In this document: piece by piece, positions 9,703 to 19,448 of the stretch
Numbering within the stretch: position 1 is the first letter of the stretch
Layout: the number at the start of each line of letters is the position of its first letter
Assembly (NCBI RefSeq): GCF_003994465.1
Contig: NZ_RZNX01000004.1
Span: forward strand, 242,323-306,322
Source: Paenibacillus zeisoli
GTDB lineage: Bacteria; Bacillota; Bacilli; Paenibacillales; Paenibacillaceae
Reading direction: 5' to 3'
Length of the DNA stretch: 64,000 nt
The notes under the pieces: generated by a model
Told to the model about the DNA's origin: nothing
Databases searched by the model: none
The model's input: the letters and a program-made list of their open reading frames with translations, nothing else
Program-made: the position numbers and the translations under genes

Positions 9703-11938
9703 ACACTTGGCTGGACTAGTGGTTGTCGCGGCCTTGATCTTCATTCTCTTCAGGGAGTACGTTATTCCGAGAATGGAGCTTACTGCTGCGGAAGAAGGAT
9801 TTGAGCAAGGGAAGGTTACGGGCAAGGAGAAGCTGTTGAAGCTGATTTCAACTGCCGAGGGCAGCAAGAAGTGGGAGCTGATCAGCAAGTATGTAATCCC
9901 GGGTACTCCGGGTCTGGATGAGCAGAGTTACGATGTCGTAGTAGGCCCGGACTCCACCGAGGGAGGTGGGGTTGATCGTTCAGAGCCGGTAAAATTCGAT
10001 GATTCCGAGAAGCTGCCGCTCTTATTAGACTATGTCCGTAATGGGCCAGCCGACAAAAGTGAATATGGAACGGCTGCTTCAGGGCTTGCCAGAACTTTCT
10101 ATGTGAAGGGGAATCCTGCTGAAGCTGTAGCTATATTGAAGCAGGCGGAGGAAAGAATACCCCAGATATATGGCTTCACCCGCCTGAATCTTGCCATACA
10201 GCGTGCCTGGCTTTTGAATTTCGCTGGTGAGGAGGAGCAGGCTCAAGAGATTATTACCGGATTAATGAAGACTGAGGATAAAATTGGGAGTCTGGATCTA
10301 ACGGCACGTCTCGTGACCATGAGAGCTCAATTCTTGGCCCGTGAAGGAAAGCTTCAGGAGGCAGTGGACATAGTAGGTCATACTATTCGTGATAACAAAA
10401 GTGAAAGCGGATCAACCGGGAACCAGGCGGATCAAGTTTCAAGAGTTTGGGACCCGATTGGCCGACTTACGGCACTAAGCCAGCAGCTTAAGGCAGCAAG
10501 TCGGCAGACGAACCTCGCCTCTACAGTTAAGGGGAGAGTAACCCGCAGTGACGGCACACCTCTCGCAGGGGTAGGTGTATTCCTTCGGGAGAAGAAAGAC
10601 GTTACTCATAGCCTTCTTGATGCAGAACCCTATCTGACGGTGACCAACTCTAAAGGTGAGTATGAATTCCCCGTTGTCCTGGCCGGTATATATCAACTGT
10701 ATGCGGGATTCAGCTTGAATCAAATTGATGGCTGGACCTGGCCTGTAATGCCAGGCGATTGGATCGACCTTAATGAAAGTAAGCATCTGGTGAAAGACAT
10801 CACGTTAAGACCTCTGCTCGACTTGATCTCTCCAGTGAACAAGCAGGTTATCAAGGGGGATTCGATAGATTTCCAGTGGGAGCCTGTTCAGGGAGCTGCC
10901 TCATACAGCTTGGAGATGGGCCTAGAGGAAACGGGCTTGACGGGTCTGAGTATACGTTCAGGTATTCAGGACACTCATATTCAGATTCCTGTGACGGATC
11001 TGTATGACAAGCAGACGGGAATTACTTCTCACAGCAATTCAGAGAACGTGATGATCCCTGATCCTAACTCTATTCTGGGATTCTCGAATCCGAAAGCCAC
11101 CTATTCTTGGAGTATTGAAGCTTATGATGCCAAGGGTAAGCTGTTGACCCGCAGCAACGGTTACCGCCTGAACAGCAATACGCTGGGAGCATTACCTCTG
11201 CTTCAGATCAAGAGCCGTACACTTACAGATGCGGATCGTCTGCTGCTGGGGGGCAAGCTCGATGAAGCTTTGGGTGCTTATAAGCAGTCTGCTAAGCTGA
11301 ATCCGTCCGATGTTCACAGTGTCAGGATGTTAATTAAAATCCTTGACGCCCTTAGCGACGATCGAGAAGAACGGAAAAAGCTGGCCGAAGAGCAGTTGCC
11401 TTACGAGAAACGGCTCGCAGAGCTTTATCCTTCCGCAGACAACTGGTTCCGCGTAATGATTTATTACTATAGACATAACGACTGGGAAGCGTTCTACACT
11501 GCTTATAAGGAAATGGAGAAATACAAGGCTCCGGGGAGTGATGATACGTATGACCGCTCCCTCTATGCCACAGTGCTGCTTAAGCAAGGGAGACTGGCAG
11601 AATCGGTCAAGGCATTCGAGCATGTCATGCAGGATGATCGGAGCCATCGTTTTGTCGGGAATTATCTGGCTGCCGCGCTGCTCTGCGGAGATTCCTTTGC
11701 ATCGGTTCAAGCGCTGGCGAGGAAATATCCGGAGATTTCTTTTACCGGGGAAACATATTGGGAGGAAATGATCCTTCAGCTTGAGAAGGAAGCCCGGGGT
11801 TCGGCAGACTACCGGCAGCAAGTGAGCGAGAAGATCAGATGGGTACTAAGCGGGGAGAAGAAACTGGAGACTTGGCTCAAGAGTACACACGAGTCCGGCA
11901 TGAAGCAATTTGTGCAGACTTTAGCGCATGTGGGTTAA
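9680..11938 (+). CDS. Membrane-anchored TPR protein with a carboxypeptidase-regulatory-like domain
   Basis: About 752 residues. A membrane helix follows a basic N-terminus (HLAGLVVVAALIFILF), so the rest is probably outside. Then come TPR-like helices (about 100-230), a beta-sandwich of carboxypeptidase-regulatory type (VKGRVTRSDGTPLAGVGVFLR), an Ig-like stretch (ISPVNKQVIKGDSIDFQWEP) and C-terminal TPRs (GKLDEALGAYKQSAKLNPSD). The TTG at 9680 is taken as the start because a GGGCGGTGG site precedes it; an ATG at 9632 is an alternative. It overlaps the candidate anti-sigma gene by 23 bases, so it is probably part of the same signalling unit, perhaps as sensor or target. No exact function is recognised. 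Confidence 0.65.
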   Translation: MKIRLKIKHLAGLVVVAALIFILFREYVIPRMELTAAEEGFEQGKVTGKEKLLKLISTAEGSKKWELISKYVIPGTPGLDEQSYDVVVGPDSTEGGGVDRSEPVKFDDSEKLPLLLDYVRNGPADKSEYGTAASGLARTFYVKGNPAEAVAILKQAEERIPQIYGFTRLNLAIQRAWLLNFAGEEEQAQEIITGLMKTEDKIGSLDLTARLVTMRAQFLAREGKLQEAVDIVGHTIRDNKSESGSTGNQADQVSRVWDPIGRLTALSQQLKAASRQTNLASTVKGRVTRSDGTPLAGVGVFLREKKDVTHSLLDAEPYLTVTNSKGEYEFPVVLAGIYQLYAGFSLNQIDGWTWPVMPGDWIDLNESKHLVKDITLRPLLDLISPVNKQVIKGDSIDFQWEPVQGAASYSLEMGLEETGLTGLSIRSGIQDTHIQIPVTDLYDKQTGITSHSNSENVMIPDPNSILGFSNPKATYSWSIEAYDAKGKLLTRSNGYRLNSNTLGALPLLQIKSRTLTDADRLLLGGKLDEALGAYKQSAKLNPSDVHSVRMLIKILDALSDDREERKKLAEEQLPYEKRLAELYPSADNWFRVMIYYYRHNDWEAFYTAYKEMEKYKAPGSDDTYDRSLYATVLLKQGRLAESVKAFEHVMQDDRSHRFVGNYLAAALLCGDSFASVQALARKYPEISFTGETYWEEMILQLEKEARGSADYRQQVSEKIRWVLSGEKKLETWLKSTHESGMKQFVQTLAHVG

Positions 11939-12030
11939 GCTCCATAGCTGGCCCCATAGGTAAGCCCGGCAGTAAGCCATGGGTAAGCCTCATTGGCAGC
12001 GAGCTCTTCTCTTATCATTTGCATTTCGAT

Positions 12031-12115
12031 TATAATAGAATGATTAGGGAAGTCAAAGCATTCCCCGTAGTTACAAACGTACAAATGTAAAAAAAATTAA
12101 GTGCGGTCTTATATA
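12031..12115. repeat. Shortened copy D of the palindromic intergenic element
   Basis: The right part (12058-12115) matches the right end of the element at 16831-17089: GCATTC, TAGTTAC, CGTAC, AATGTAAAA and TCTTATATA occur in the same order with few changes. The left side TATAATAGA ... GGGAAG is a degraded partner of that right end. It ends 21 bases before the deoR start. The remaining bases from 11939 to 12030 hold nothing recognised. Confidence 0.65.
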
Positions 12116-12136
12116 AATTGAAGAGGAGGGGGACCC

Positions 12137-13072
12137 ATGGAAGATGAGAAGCAAAGGCTGAGTATCGAGGCCGCCAGGCTCTATTATCTCTCTGATTACA
12201 GTCAGCAGGATATTGCTACAAGGCTTGGCGTCTCCCGTCCGACGATTTCGAGGCTGCTCCAGTATGCGAAGGATCAGGGATATGTGCGGATCGATATTGT
12301 TGATCCCTTGGAAGATCTGGATGTTCTGGGTGATCGGCTGAAGAAGAAGTACAATCTGGATCTTGTGTTGGTAAGCTACTCACCGCTCAATGAGTACCAG
12401 GAGATACAGAAGCAGATTAGCAAGAAAGCGGCCGATTACCTCCATGAGATCGTGCAGGACAAAGATATTATCGGTGTAACCTGGGGAACCACCATGTATG
12501 AGATTGCTCAGAATCTGCGGCCCAAGCAGGTTAAGGGCGTAGAAGTGGTTCAGTTAAAAGGCGGCGTCAGTCATTCTCATGTAAATACGTTCGCCGTAGA
12601 GACCGTTAATTTATTTGCCGAGGCTTTCCATACGGCTGCCCGGTATTTGCCTCTTCCGGTTATCTTTGATAACACCGCTGTGAAACAGATGGTTGAAGAG
12701 GACAGGCACATTCAGCGAATTATCGAACTGGGCCGCCAGGCCAATATTGCCGTCTTCACAGTGGGAACTGTGAAGGAGGATGCACTTCTGTTCCGGCTCG
12801 GCTATTTCAATAAAGAAGAACAGCAGCTGCTTGAATCCAAGGGGATTGGAGATATCTGCTCCAGATTCTTCGATACGGAAGGTAATATTATCAGTGACGA
12901 TATTAATCAGCGTACCGTCGGCATCGATCTCATCGACCTTCGGCGTAAGGAGAAGTCGATCCTGGTCGCCGGCGGACACCGGAAGATTGAAGCTATCCGG
13001 GCGGCTCTTACCGGACAGTATGCCAATATTCTGGTGACGGACCAATTTACCGCACAAGCCTTATTAATATAA
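12137..13072 (+). CDS. deoR: Deoxyribonucleoside regulator DeoR (SorC family)
   Basis: 311 residues, the length of B. subtilis DeoR. An N-terminal helix-turn-helix (YSQQDIATRLGVSRPTISRLLQYAKDQGYV, residues about 21-50) is followed by a sugar-binding domain (GVTWGTTMYEIAQNL, VQLKGGVSH, and C-terminal ILVAGGHRKIEAIRAAL). DeoR represses deoxynucleoside catabolism and is released by deoxyribose-5-phosphate. It heads the deo cluster but has its own terminator, and a 10-bp-arm dyad lies between it and deoC. GAGGAGGGGG precedes the ATG. Confidence 0.92.
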   Translation: MEDEKQRLSIEAARLYYLSDYSQQDIATRLGVSRPTISRLLQYAKDQGYVRIDIVDPLEDLDVLGDRLKKKYNLDLVLVSYSPLNEYQEIQKQISKKAADYLHEIVQDKDIIGVTWGTTMYEIAQNLRPKQVKGVEVVQLKGGVSHSHVNTFAVETVNLFAEAFHTAARYLPLPVIFDNTAVKQMVEEDRHIQRIIELGRQANIAVFTVGTVKEDALLFRLGYFNKEEQQLLESKGIGDICSRFFDTEGNIISDDINQRTVGIDLIDLRRKEKSILVAGGHRKIEAIRAALTGQYANILVTDQFTAQALLI

Positions 13073-13075
13073 ATG

Positions 13076-13107
13076 ATCTGCCGTAGTGTACTGCGGCAGA
13101 TTTTTTT
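13076..13107 (+). terminator. Terminator of deoR
   Basis: Stem ATCTGCCG (13076-13083) / CGGCAGAT (13094-13101) followed by seven T. It separates deoR from the structural genes. Confidence 0.9.
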
Positions 13108-13140
13108 ATGTTTTTAGGATAATAATAAAGAGAAGAGCGT

Positions 13141-13193
13141 TCTGAACATAATTTCATAATAACGTTTACGTATGTTCAGAGGCGTGCTAAGAT
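13141..13193 (+). promoter_or_regulatory. deoC promoter with candidate DeoR operator and cre site
   Basis: TCTGAACATA (13141-13150) and TATGTTCAGA (13171-13180) form a perfect 10-bp inverted repeat with a 20-base spacer. Inside the spacer, 13157-13170 read on the minus strand (CGTAAACGTTATTA) is two mismatches from a CcpA cre site. TTTACG (13165-13170) and TAAGAT (13188-13193), 17 bases apart, are a possible promoter, so the right half-operator lies between -35 and -10. DeoR and CcpA control of this operon is known in B. subtilis; assignment here is inference. Confidence 0.6.
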
Positions 13194-13264
13194 GGCTGTA
13201 CATGATACTAATGCGATAAGCACACCTAATGAAGATAACTTTTCCACAAAGGAGACTGACCATA

Positions 13265-13930
13265 ATGAATGTAGCTGCGTTGATCGACCATACCCTTCTG
13301 CGTGCAGATGCCACTAAAGCTGAAATTACTAAATTGACCGAAGAAGCAAAGAAGTACGAGTTCGCCTCCGTATGTGTGAACCCAACCTGGGTCGCATATT
13401 GTGCGGAGCAGCTCGCGGGGACTTCTGTTAAAGTATGTACGGTTATCGGGTTCCCTCTCGGGGCCAATACTTCAGAAGTTAAAGCTTTTGAAGCCGCTAA
13501 TGCCATTAAGAATGGCGCCGGTGAAGTTGACATGGTCATTAACATTGGGGCACTTAAGGATGGAGACCATACACTTGTGGAGCAGGATATCAAAGCAGTC
13601 GTAGAGGCGGCAGCTGGAAAAGCGCTGGTTAAAGTCATTATCGAGACCAGCCTGCTCACAGATGAGGAGAAAGTTAAGGCCTCAGAGCTTGCTGTACGAG
13701 CAGGAGCTGATTTCGTCAAGACCTCGACAGGCTTCTCTTCTGGCGGAGCAACACCTGAGGATGTAGCCCTTATGCGCCGTACGGTGGGCGATCAGGTAGG
13801 GGTTAAGGCATCTGGCGGCGTGCGCAGTCTTGAAGATATGACCAAAATGGTAGAAGCCGGAGCCACCCGGATCGGTGCAAGCTCAGGTGTGAAGATCATG
13901 GAGGGTGGGCAATCCACATCTTCCTATTAA
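13265..13930 (+). CDS. deoC: Deoxyribose-phosphate aldolase
   Basis: 221 residues. It cleaves 2-deoxyribose-5-phosphate to glyceraldehyde-3-phosphate and acetaldehyde, the last step of deoxynucleoside catabolism. Motifs: [12 protein letters not shown] at the N-terminus, [14 protein letters not shown] near 90, the Schiff-base lysine region KVIIETSLL near 142-150 and the second active-site lysine in [11 protein letters not shown] 13265 is chosen because AAAGGAG lies 8-9 bases upstream; an earlier in-frame ATG at 13229 has no ribosome site. First structural gene after the operator. Confidence 0.95.
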   Translation: MNVAALIDHTLLRADATKAEITKLTEEAKKYEFASVCVNPTWVAYCAEQLAGTSVKVCTVIGFPLGANTSEVKAFEAANAIKNGAGEVDMVINIGALKDGDHTLVEQDIKAVVEAAAGKALVKVIIETSLLTDEEKVKASELAVRAGADFVKTSTGFSSGGATPEDVALMRRTVGDQVGVKASGGVRSLEDMTKMVEAGATRIGASSGVKIMEGGQSTSSY

Positions 13931-14384
<454 letters not shown>

Positions 14385-14393
14385 GCTTTAAAG

Positions 14394-14407
14394 TGAAAGC
14401 GCTTAAG
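14394..14407 (+). promoter_or_regulatory. Candidate CcpA cre site upstream of nupC
   Basis: TGAAAGCGCTTAAG matches the cre consensus TGWAANCGNTNWCA at all fixed positions except the final two bases. It lies 39 bases upstream of nupC, consistent with carbon catabolite repression of nucleoside uptake. Confidence 0.65.
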
Positions 14408-14445
14408 ACACAACTTTTGACTTAACAGAAATGGGTGCAGACATC

Positions 14446-15624
14446 ATGAAATACGCAATAGCTTTGCTGGGTATACTTGTCGTTGTTGTAATAACCTACT
14501 TAGGCAGTAACGACCGGAGGAATATAAGATTCCGTCCGATTGTTCTGATGATCGTGCTGCAAGCCGTACTCGCATTTCTCCTGCTGAATACAGGGGTTGG
14601 CGAGCTCATGATCAAAGGATTCGCATCCGTTTTTGATCATTTGCTGGGCTATGCTTCAGAAGGCGTGAATTTCGTATTCGGCGGATTAGCGAATGAAGGT
14701 CAAATGCCCTTCTTCCTGTCGGTTCTGCTGCCCATCATTTTTATTTCGGCGCTTATTGGAATCTTGCAGTATGCCAAAGTTTTGCCTTTTGTTATTAAAT
14801 ACATTGGCTTCATCTTGAGTAAAGTAAATGGAATGGGTAAACTGGAATCCTACAATGCTGTGGCCTCGGCTATTTTGGGACAATCAGAGGTGTTCATTTC
14901 TGTGAAAAAGCAGATCGGAAAGCTTCCGAAGCACCGTCTGTATACATTATGTGCCTCTGCAATGTCTACAGTGTCGATGTCAATCGTAGGTGCTTATATG
15001 ACGATGATTAATCCAAAGTATGTGGTTACAGCACTCGTGCTTAACTTGTTCGGCGGGTTCATTATCGCATCGATTCTTAACCCTTATACGGTAACTAGTG
15101 AAGAGGATATCCTTGAAGTTCGGGAAGAGGAGAAGCAATCATTCTTCGAGATGCTGGGTGAGTATATTATGGACGGCTTCAAAGTTGCCATTACCGTTGC
15201 AGCGATGCTGATTGGGTTCGTGGCTCTCATCGCACTCGTAAACGGCATCTTCAGCGGGCTCTTCGGGATCTCGTTCCAGCAGCTGTTGGGTTTTGTTTTT
15301 GCACCGTTTGCCTTTGTAATGGGTGTTCCTTGGAAGGAAGCGGTTGAGGCGGGGAGCATTATGGCGACCAAGATAGTCTCGAACGAATTCGTTGCGATGC
15401 TTGAGCTCGGCAAACATACGGCGTTATCTACACATACGGTGGGCATTGTGTCCGTATTCCTGGTTTCTTTTGCAAATTTCTCTTCTATAGGTATTATTGC
15501 TGGTGCAGTAAAAGGTCTGCATGAGAAGCAGGGTAATGTGGTAGCGAGGTTTGGCCTGAGGCTGTTATTCGGAGCCACGATGGTAAGTGTACTGTCGGCC
15601 ACGGTTGCAGGGTTGTTCATTTAA
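14446..15624 (+). CDS. nupC: Nucleoside:cation symporter NupC (CNT family)
   Basis: 392 residues from the ATG at 14446, close to B. subtilis NupC (393). About ten membrane segments; CNT motifs include [17 protein letters not shown], the substrate-site stretch [19 protein letters not shown], and [25 protein letters not shown]. It imports nucleosides for the phosphorylases encoded downstream. An in-frame ATG at 14431 is an alternative start; neither has a strong ribosome site. Confidence 0.94.
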   Translation: MKYAIALLGILVVVVITYLGSNDRRNIRFRPIVLMIVLQAVLAFLLLNTGVGELMIKGFASVFDHLLGYASEGVNFVFGGLANEGQMPFFLSVLLPIIFISALIGILQYAKVLPFVIKYIGFILSKVNGMGKLESYNAVASAILGQSEVFISVKKQIGKLPKHRLYTLCASAMSTVSMSIVGAYMTMINPKYVVTALVLNLFGGFIIASILNPYTVTSEEDILEVREEEKQSFFEMLGEYIMDGFKVAITVAAMLIGFVALIALVNGIFSGLFGISFQQLLGFVFAPFAFVMGVPWKEAVEAGSIMATKIVSNEFVAMLELGKHTALSTHTVGIVSVFLVSFANFSSIGIIAGAVKGLHEKQGNVVARFGLRLLFGATMVSVLSATVAGLFI

Positions 15625-15650
15625 GACACAAGGTGAGAGGAGCCGTTAAT

Positions 15651-16829
15651 ATGGCTGAATTTAAAAGAATTCACGTACTCGTGATGGACTCGGTGGGAAT
15701 TGGAGAAGCACCGGATGCTGCGCAGTTCGATGACTACGATGTGGACACTTTCGGACATATCGCCGAGGCGACCGGCGGTCTGACTATGCCGAATATGGCC
15801 AAGCTGGGCCTTTCCAATATTAAGGAAATCAAGGGAGTTCCTAAAGCGGACAAGCCCATGGCTTACTATACGAAGATGCAGGAGGCCTCCAGCGGTAAAG
15901 ACACGATGACAGGCCACTGGGAGATCATGGGTCTGTATATTGATACCCCGTTTCGTGTGTTTGAGCATGGATTCCCGGACGAGCTGATTCAGCGTATCGA
16001 AGAGAAGACAGGCCGCAAAGTAATCGGGAACAAGCCGGCCAGTGGAACGGAGATCATCGATGAGCTTGGAGAGGAGCATGTGAAGACAGGAGCCCTGATT
16101 ATCTATACTTCTGCGGACTCGGTGCTCCAAATTGCAGCTCACGAAGAGGTAGTTCCACTTAAGGAGCTGTATGAAATCTGTGAGTTCTGCCGCAAAATCA
16201 CCCTGGATGATCCCTACATGCTGGGCCGGATCATTGCCCGTCCATTCATTGGGGAGCCCGGGAACTTCACCCGTACTGCGAATCGCCATGACTATGCGCT
16301 GAAGCCGTTTGGCCGCACGACTATGAATGAGCTTAAGGATGCAGGTCTTGATGTGATTGCTCTTGGTAAAATTTCTGATATTTACGATGGAGAAGGAGTA
16401 ACGAAGGCCGTTCGGACCGTCTCCAATATGGACGGGATGGATAAGCTGGTGGAAGTGCTGGATGAGCCATTCACCGGAATAAGCTTCCTCAATCTGGTTG
16501 ACTTCGATGCGCTGTACGGACACCGCCGTGATCCGGAAGGATATGCGAAGGCACTTGAAGATTATGATGCAAGATTGCCGGAAGTATTTGCGAAGCTGAC
16601 TGATGAGGACCTGCTGATCATTACTGCAGACCACGGGAATGATCCCACATACCGGGGCACCGATCATACACGTGAATATGTGCCGCTGCTCGTCTACTCA
16701 CCGAAATTTAATGGAGGATACGAACTTCCGCTGCGCAGCACATTCGCCGATATCGGAGCAACGGTGGCCGAGAACTTCGGCGTTAAGCTGCCTGAGCATG
16801 GAACCAGCTTCCTGGCTGATTTGAAATAA
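15651..16829 (+). CDS. deoB: Phosphopentomutase
   Basis: 392 residues, the usual size. It interconverts (deoxy)ribose-1-phosphate and -5-phosphate, linking the phosphorylases to deoC. Alkaline-phosphatase-superfamily metal ligands are visible: [12 protein letters not shown] at the N-terminus, the phospho-acceptor region [14 protein letters not shown] near residue 85, and [19 protein letters not shown] near 325. ATG 15651 follows AGAGGAG at 9-10 bases. It is 26 bases after nupC, so the two are cotranscribed. The product is also called Drm. Confidence 0.96.
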   Translation: MAEFKRIHVLVMDSVGIGEAPDAAQFDDYDVDTFGHIAEATGGLTMPNMAKLGLSNIKEIKGVPKADKPMAYYTKMQEASSGKDTMTGHWEIMGLYIDTPFRVFEHGFPDELIQRIEEKTGRKVIGNKPASGTEIIDELGEEHVKTGALIIYTSADSVLQIAAHEEVVPLKELYEICEFCRKITLDDPYMLGRIIARPFIGEPGNFTRTANRHDYALKPFGRTTMNELKDAGLDVIALGKISDIYDGEGVTKAVRTVSNMDGMDKLVEVLDEPFTGISFLNLVDFDALYGHRRDPEGYAKALEDYDARLPEVFAKLTDEDLLIITADHGNDPTYRGTDHTREYVPLLVYSPKFNGGYELPLRSTFADIGATVAENFGVKLPEHGTSFLADLK

Positions 16830-16830
16830 T

Positions 16831-17089
16831 TATATAAGACGCAATCAGAAAAGTGACATGCAGGGAGGCGTAATGGAGGGGAAGCTTGGGACTGTAGGAG
16901 CGAAAGCGATCGCCTAAAAGCTTTCTGAAAGAAAGCTGCATCGGAAGCATATGCTCTTTGCCTCCGGATTTTATCCGCACCGCGGTATAAATTAAGAAAT
17001 CTGGAGGCGGGCAGCGACCGAAAGTCCAAGCATTCTCCCTAGTTACGACCGTACCTCAAAATGTAAAAGACTTAGCTGCGTCTTATATA
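16831..17089. repeat. Long palindromic intergenic element, copy A (full)
   Basis: 259 bp bounded by a perfect 13-bp inverted repeat TATATAAGACGCA (16831-16843) / TGCGTCTTATATA (17077-17089). Nested inside are GCTTGGGACT (16884-16893) facing AGTCCAAGC (17023-17031), a GCGA..TCGC hairpin near 16900-16913, and a central stem GCCTCCGGATTT (16960-16971) / AAATCTGGAGGC (16997-17008). It fills the deoB-deoD gap and ends 42 bases before deoD. It has no open frame. It may be a structured RNA leader or a MITE-like mobile repeat. Confidence 0.8.
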
Positions 17090-17131
17090 GGCCAACTTAT
17101 TTAGACTATTTTTACTTAGGAGGATTCACAC

Positions 17132-17839
17132 ATGAGTGTTCATATTAATGCACAAAAAGGCGACGTCGCCGAGACCATTCTGCTGCCGGGCGACCCGCTC
17201 CGGGCCAAGTATATTGCAGATACATATCTTGAGGATGTTACCTGCTACAATCAGGTTCGTGGGATGCTGGGGTTCACCGGAACCTATAAAGGCAAGAGAA
17301 TTTCCGTCCAGGGCACCGGTATGGGTGTTCCGTCGATTAGCATATATGCAAATGAATTAATCAGCGAATACGGCGTTAAGAATCTGATTCGTGTAGGAAC
17401 CTGCGGCGCCATGCAGCAAAATATTCGCGTACGTGACGTTATTCTTGCCCAGGCATCTTCCACCGACTCCAGTATGAACCGCAATGTGTTCGGCGGATAT
17501 GACTTCGCGCCGGTTGCGAGCTTCCCGCTGCTCAAAGCGGCTTATGACCGTGCTGTGGAAAAAGGACTTCAGCTTCATGTCGGCAATATCTTCAGCTCCG
17601 ATATGTTCTACCGGGATGACAAATCCATCACCCAGAAGCTGATGGACTACGGAGTTCTGGCTGTGGAGATGGAGACTACGGCACTCTATACGCTCGCCGC
17701 TAAGTTTGGAGTAAATGCTTTGACGATTCTTACGGTGAGTGATCACCTTCTGACAGGCGAAGAGACTACTGCGGAAGAACGTCAGACCACATTCAATGAA
17801 ATGCTTGAGGTTGCCTTGGATACGGCAATCACCCTATAG
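17132..17839 (+). CDS. deoD: Purine nucleoside phosphorylase, DeoD type
   Basis: 235 residues. It splits purine (deoxy)nucleosides with phosphate to base and (deoxy)ribose-1-phosphate. Motifs: [20 protein letters not shown] near residue 17, RVGTCGAM near 87, and [16 protein letters not shown] near 178, where the purine-binding glutamates sit; catalytic Asp in [17 protein letters not shown] precedes the ATG. The palindromic element A lies directly upstream. Confidence 0.96.
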   Translation: MSVHINAQKGDVAETILLPGDPLRAKYIADTYLEDVTCYNQVRGMLGFTGTYKGKRISVQGTGMGVPSISIYANELISEYGVKNLIRVGTCGAMQQNIRVRDVILAQASSTDSSMNRNVFGGYDFAPVASFPLLKAAYDRAVEKGLQLHVGNIFSSDMFYRDDKSITQKLMDYGVLAVEMETTALYTLAAKFGVNALTILTVSDHLLTGEETTAEERQTTFNEMLEVALDTAITL

Positions 17840-17847
17840 GCTTAGGA

Positions 17848-18033
17848 TATATAAGTTGAATTTAAGAATTACCCATAGGTAAGAGTGTGAAATGATTCTG
17901 GAGAAGCGAAGCGTTCGCCTTTGTGACCGGACTTCAACCTTTTGTAAACTCAATTAAGAAGTCTGGGAACAACAGCGATCGTAAGAACATTTCACACGGT
18001 TGCCAACATGTAAATCAATAGTTCAACTTATAT
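17848..18033. repeat. Long palindromic intergenic element, copy B (full)
   Basis: 186 bp. Termini TATATAAGTTGAA (17848-17860) and TTCAACTTATAT (18022-18033) are complementary. Next come GTGTGAAATGATTCT (17885-17899) facing AAGAACATTTCACAC (17983-17997), a GCGAAGCGTTCGC hairpin near 17906-17918, and a central stem CCGGACTT (17928-17935) / AAGTCTGG (17959-17966). The order of parts matches copy A, but the arms differ in sequence and remain paired. It fills the deoD-pdp gap and ends 41 bases before pdp. Confidence 0.8.
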
Positions 18034-18074
18034 GCAGGACAGCGCTTGCGAGATCAAGTGAGGAGAGTGGAAGT

Positions 18075-19376
18075 ATGAGAATGGTGGATTTAATCGAGAA
18101 GAAGCGCGACGGCAAGGAACTGGCTACAGAAGAGATCAACTTCATTATCGACGGCTATACCAAGGGCGATATTCCTGATTATCAAGTCAGTGCGCTGGCA
18201 ATGGCGATTTTCTTCAAGGATATGAATGACCGGGAACGTGCCGATCTGACAATGGCAATGGTGAACTCCGGTGAGACCATTGACTTGTCTGGCATCGAAG
18301 GGGTAAAGGTAGACAAGCACTCAACGGGCGGGGTTGGCGATACCACGACGCTTGTGCTCGCTCCCCTTGTTGCAGCGCTTGATATTCCGGTAGCCAAAAT
18401 GTCCGGCCGTGGGCTTGGGCATACCGGAGGTACGATTGATAAGCTCGAGGCCATTAGCGGCTTCCACGTGGAGATTACAAAGGAAGAATTCACGAATCTT
18501 GTGAATAATCACAAGATTGCCGTAATTGGCCAGACCGGTAACATCACGCCTGCGGACAAGAAACTGTATGCGCTGCGGGATGTTACCGCTACGGTCGACT
18601 CAATTCCGCTGATCGCAAGCTCCATTATGAGCAAGAAGATTGCAGCGGGCTCCGATGCCATCGTACTCGATGTGAAGACTGGAGCAGGCGCATTTATGAA
18701 GACCGCGGAGGATGCCAAGGCACTCGCTCATGCCATGGTCAGCATAGGCAACAATGTTGGACGCAGAACGATGGCGGTGATCTCCGATATGAGCCAGCCT
18801 CTAGGTTATGCTATCGGGAACTCCCTGGAAGTGAAGGAAGCGATTGATACCTTGAAAGGGAACGGGCCGAAAGATCTTGAAGAGCTCTGCCTGGCGCTGG
18901 GTCGTCAGATGGTCTATCTGGCGGGTAAGGCCTCTTCTCTGGAAGAAGCGGAAGAGAAGCTGAAGGAAGTGATCAAGAACGGCAAAGCGTTGGAGAAATT
19001 CAAAGAGTTCGTTACGAATCAGGGCGGGGATGCCTCGATCGTCGATGATCCTGAGAAGCTTCCACGAGCGGATTACCTCATCGAGGTTCCGGCCAAGTCA
19101 GATGGCGTTGTGGCTGAGATTGTGGCCGATGAAATTGGTACCGCGGCGATGCTGCTGGGTGCGGGTAGAGCGACCAAGGAGTCCGAGATCGACTTGGCAG
19201 TGGGCTTAATGCTTAACAAGAAGATCGGAGATCAGGTTAAAGCAGGAGAGTCCCTGGTTACGATCCATGCGAATCGGGAACAGGTGGATGATGTGATCGA
19301 AATGATTTACGCAAATATCCGAATTGCAGATCAAGCTGAAGCTCCCGTGCTTGTCCATGATATTGTAACTGAATAA
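18075..19376 (+). CDS. pdp: Pyrimidine-nucleoside phosphorylase
   Basis: 433 residues, the same length as B. subtilis Pdp. It phosphorolyses uridine, thymidine and deoxyuridine. Motifs: [21 protein letters not shown] near residue 80 (phosphate site), [19 protein letters not shown] near 110 (family signature), and [22 protein letters not shown] near 190. ATG 18075 is preceded by GAGGAGAG. Last gene of the deo cluster, followed by a strong terminator. Confidence 0.96.
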   Translation: MRMVDLIEKKRDGKELATEEINFIIDGYTKGDIPDYQVSALAMAIFFKDMNDRERADLTMAMVNSGETIDLSGIEGVKVDKHSTGGVGDTTTLVLAPLVAALDIPVAKMSGRGLGHTGGTIDKLEAISGFHVEITKEEFTNLVNNHKIAVIGQTGNITPADKKLYALRDVTATVDSIPLIASSIMSKKIAAGSDAIVLDVKTGAGAFMKTAEDAKALAHAMVSIGNNVGRRTMAVISDMSQPLGYAIGNSLEVKEAIDTLKGNGPKDLEELCLALGRQMVYLAGKASSLEEAEEKLKEVIKNGKALEKFKEFVTNQGGDASIVDDPEKLPRADYLIEVPAKSDGVVAEIVADEIGTAAMLLGAGRATKESEIDLAVGLMLNKKIGDQVKAGESLVTIHANREQVDDVIEMIYANIRIADQAEAPVLVHDIVTE

Positions 19377-19384
19377 ATTGAATG

Positions 19385-19422
19385 AAAGAGAGCATGGATC
19401 CTGGAGGATTCATGCTCTCTTT
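19385..19422 (+). terminator. Terminator of the deo cluster
   Basis: Perfect 12-bp stem AAAGAGAGCATG / CATGCTCTCTTT with a 14-base loop. Confidence 0.9.
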
Positions 19423-19448
19423 GCTGTGCTGGGGGGGAATATTAATTA

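Noticed and set aside
15621..16667. A 348-codon frame on the minus strand opposite deoB
   Set aside because: Complete shadow of phosphopentomutase, without a ribosome site; codon-bias artefact of a well-conserved gene.
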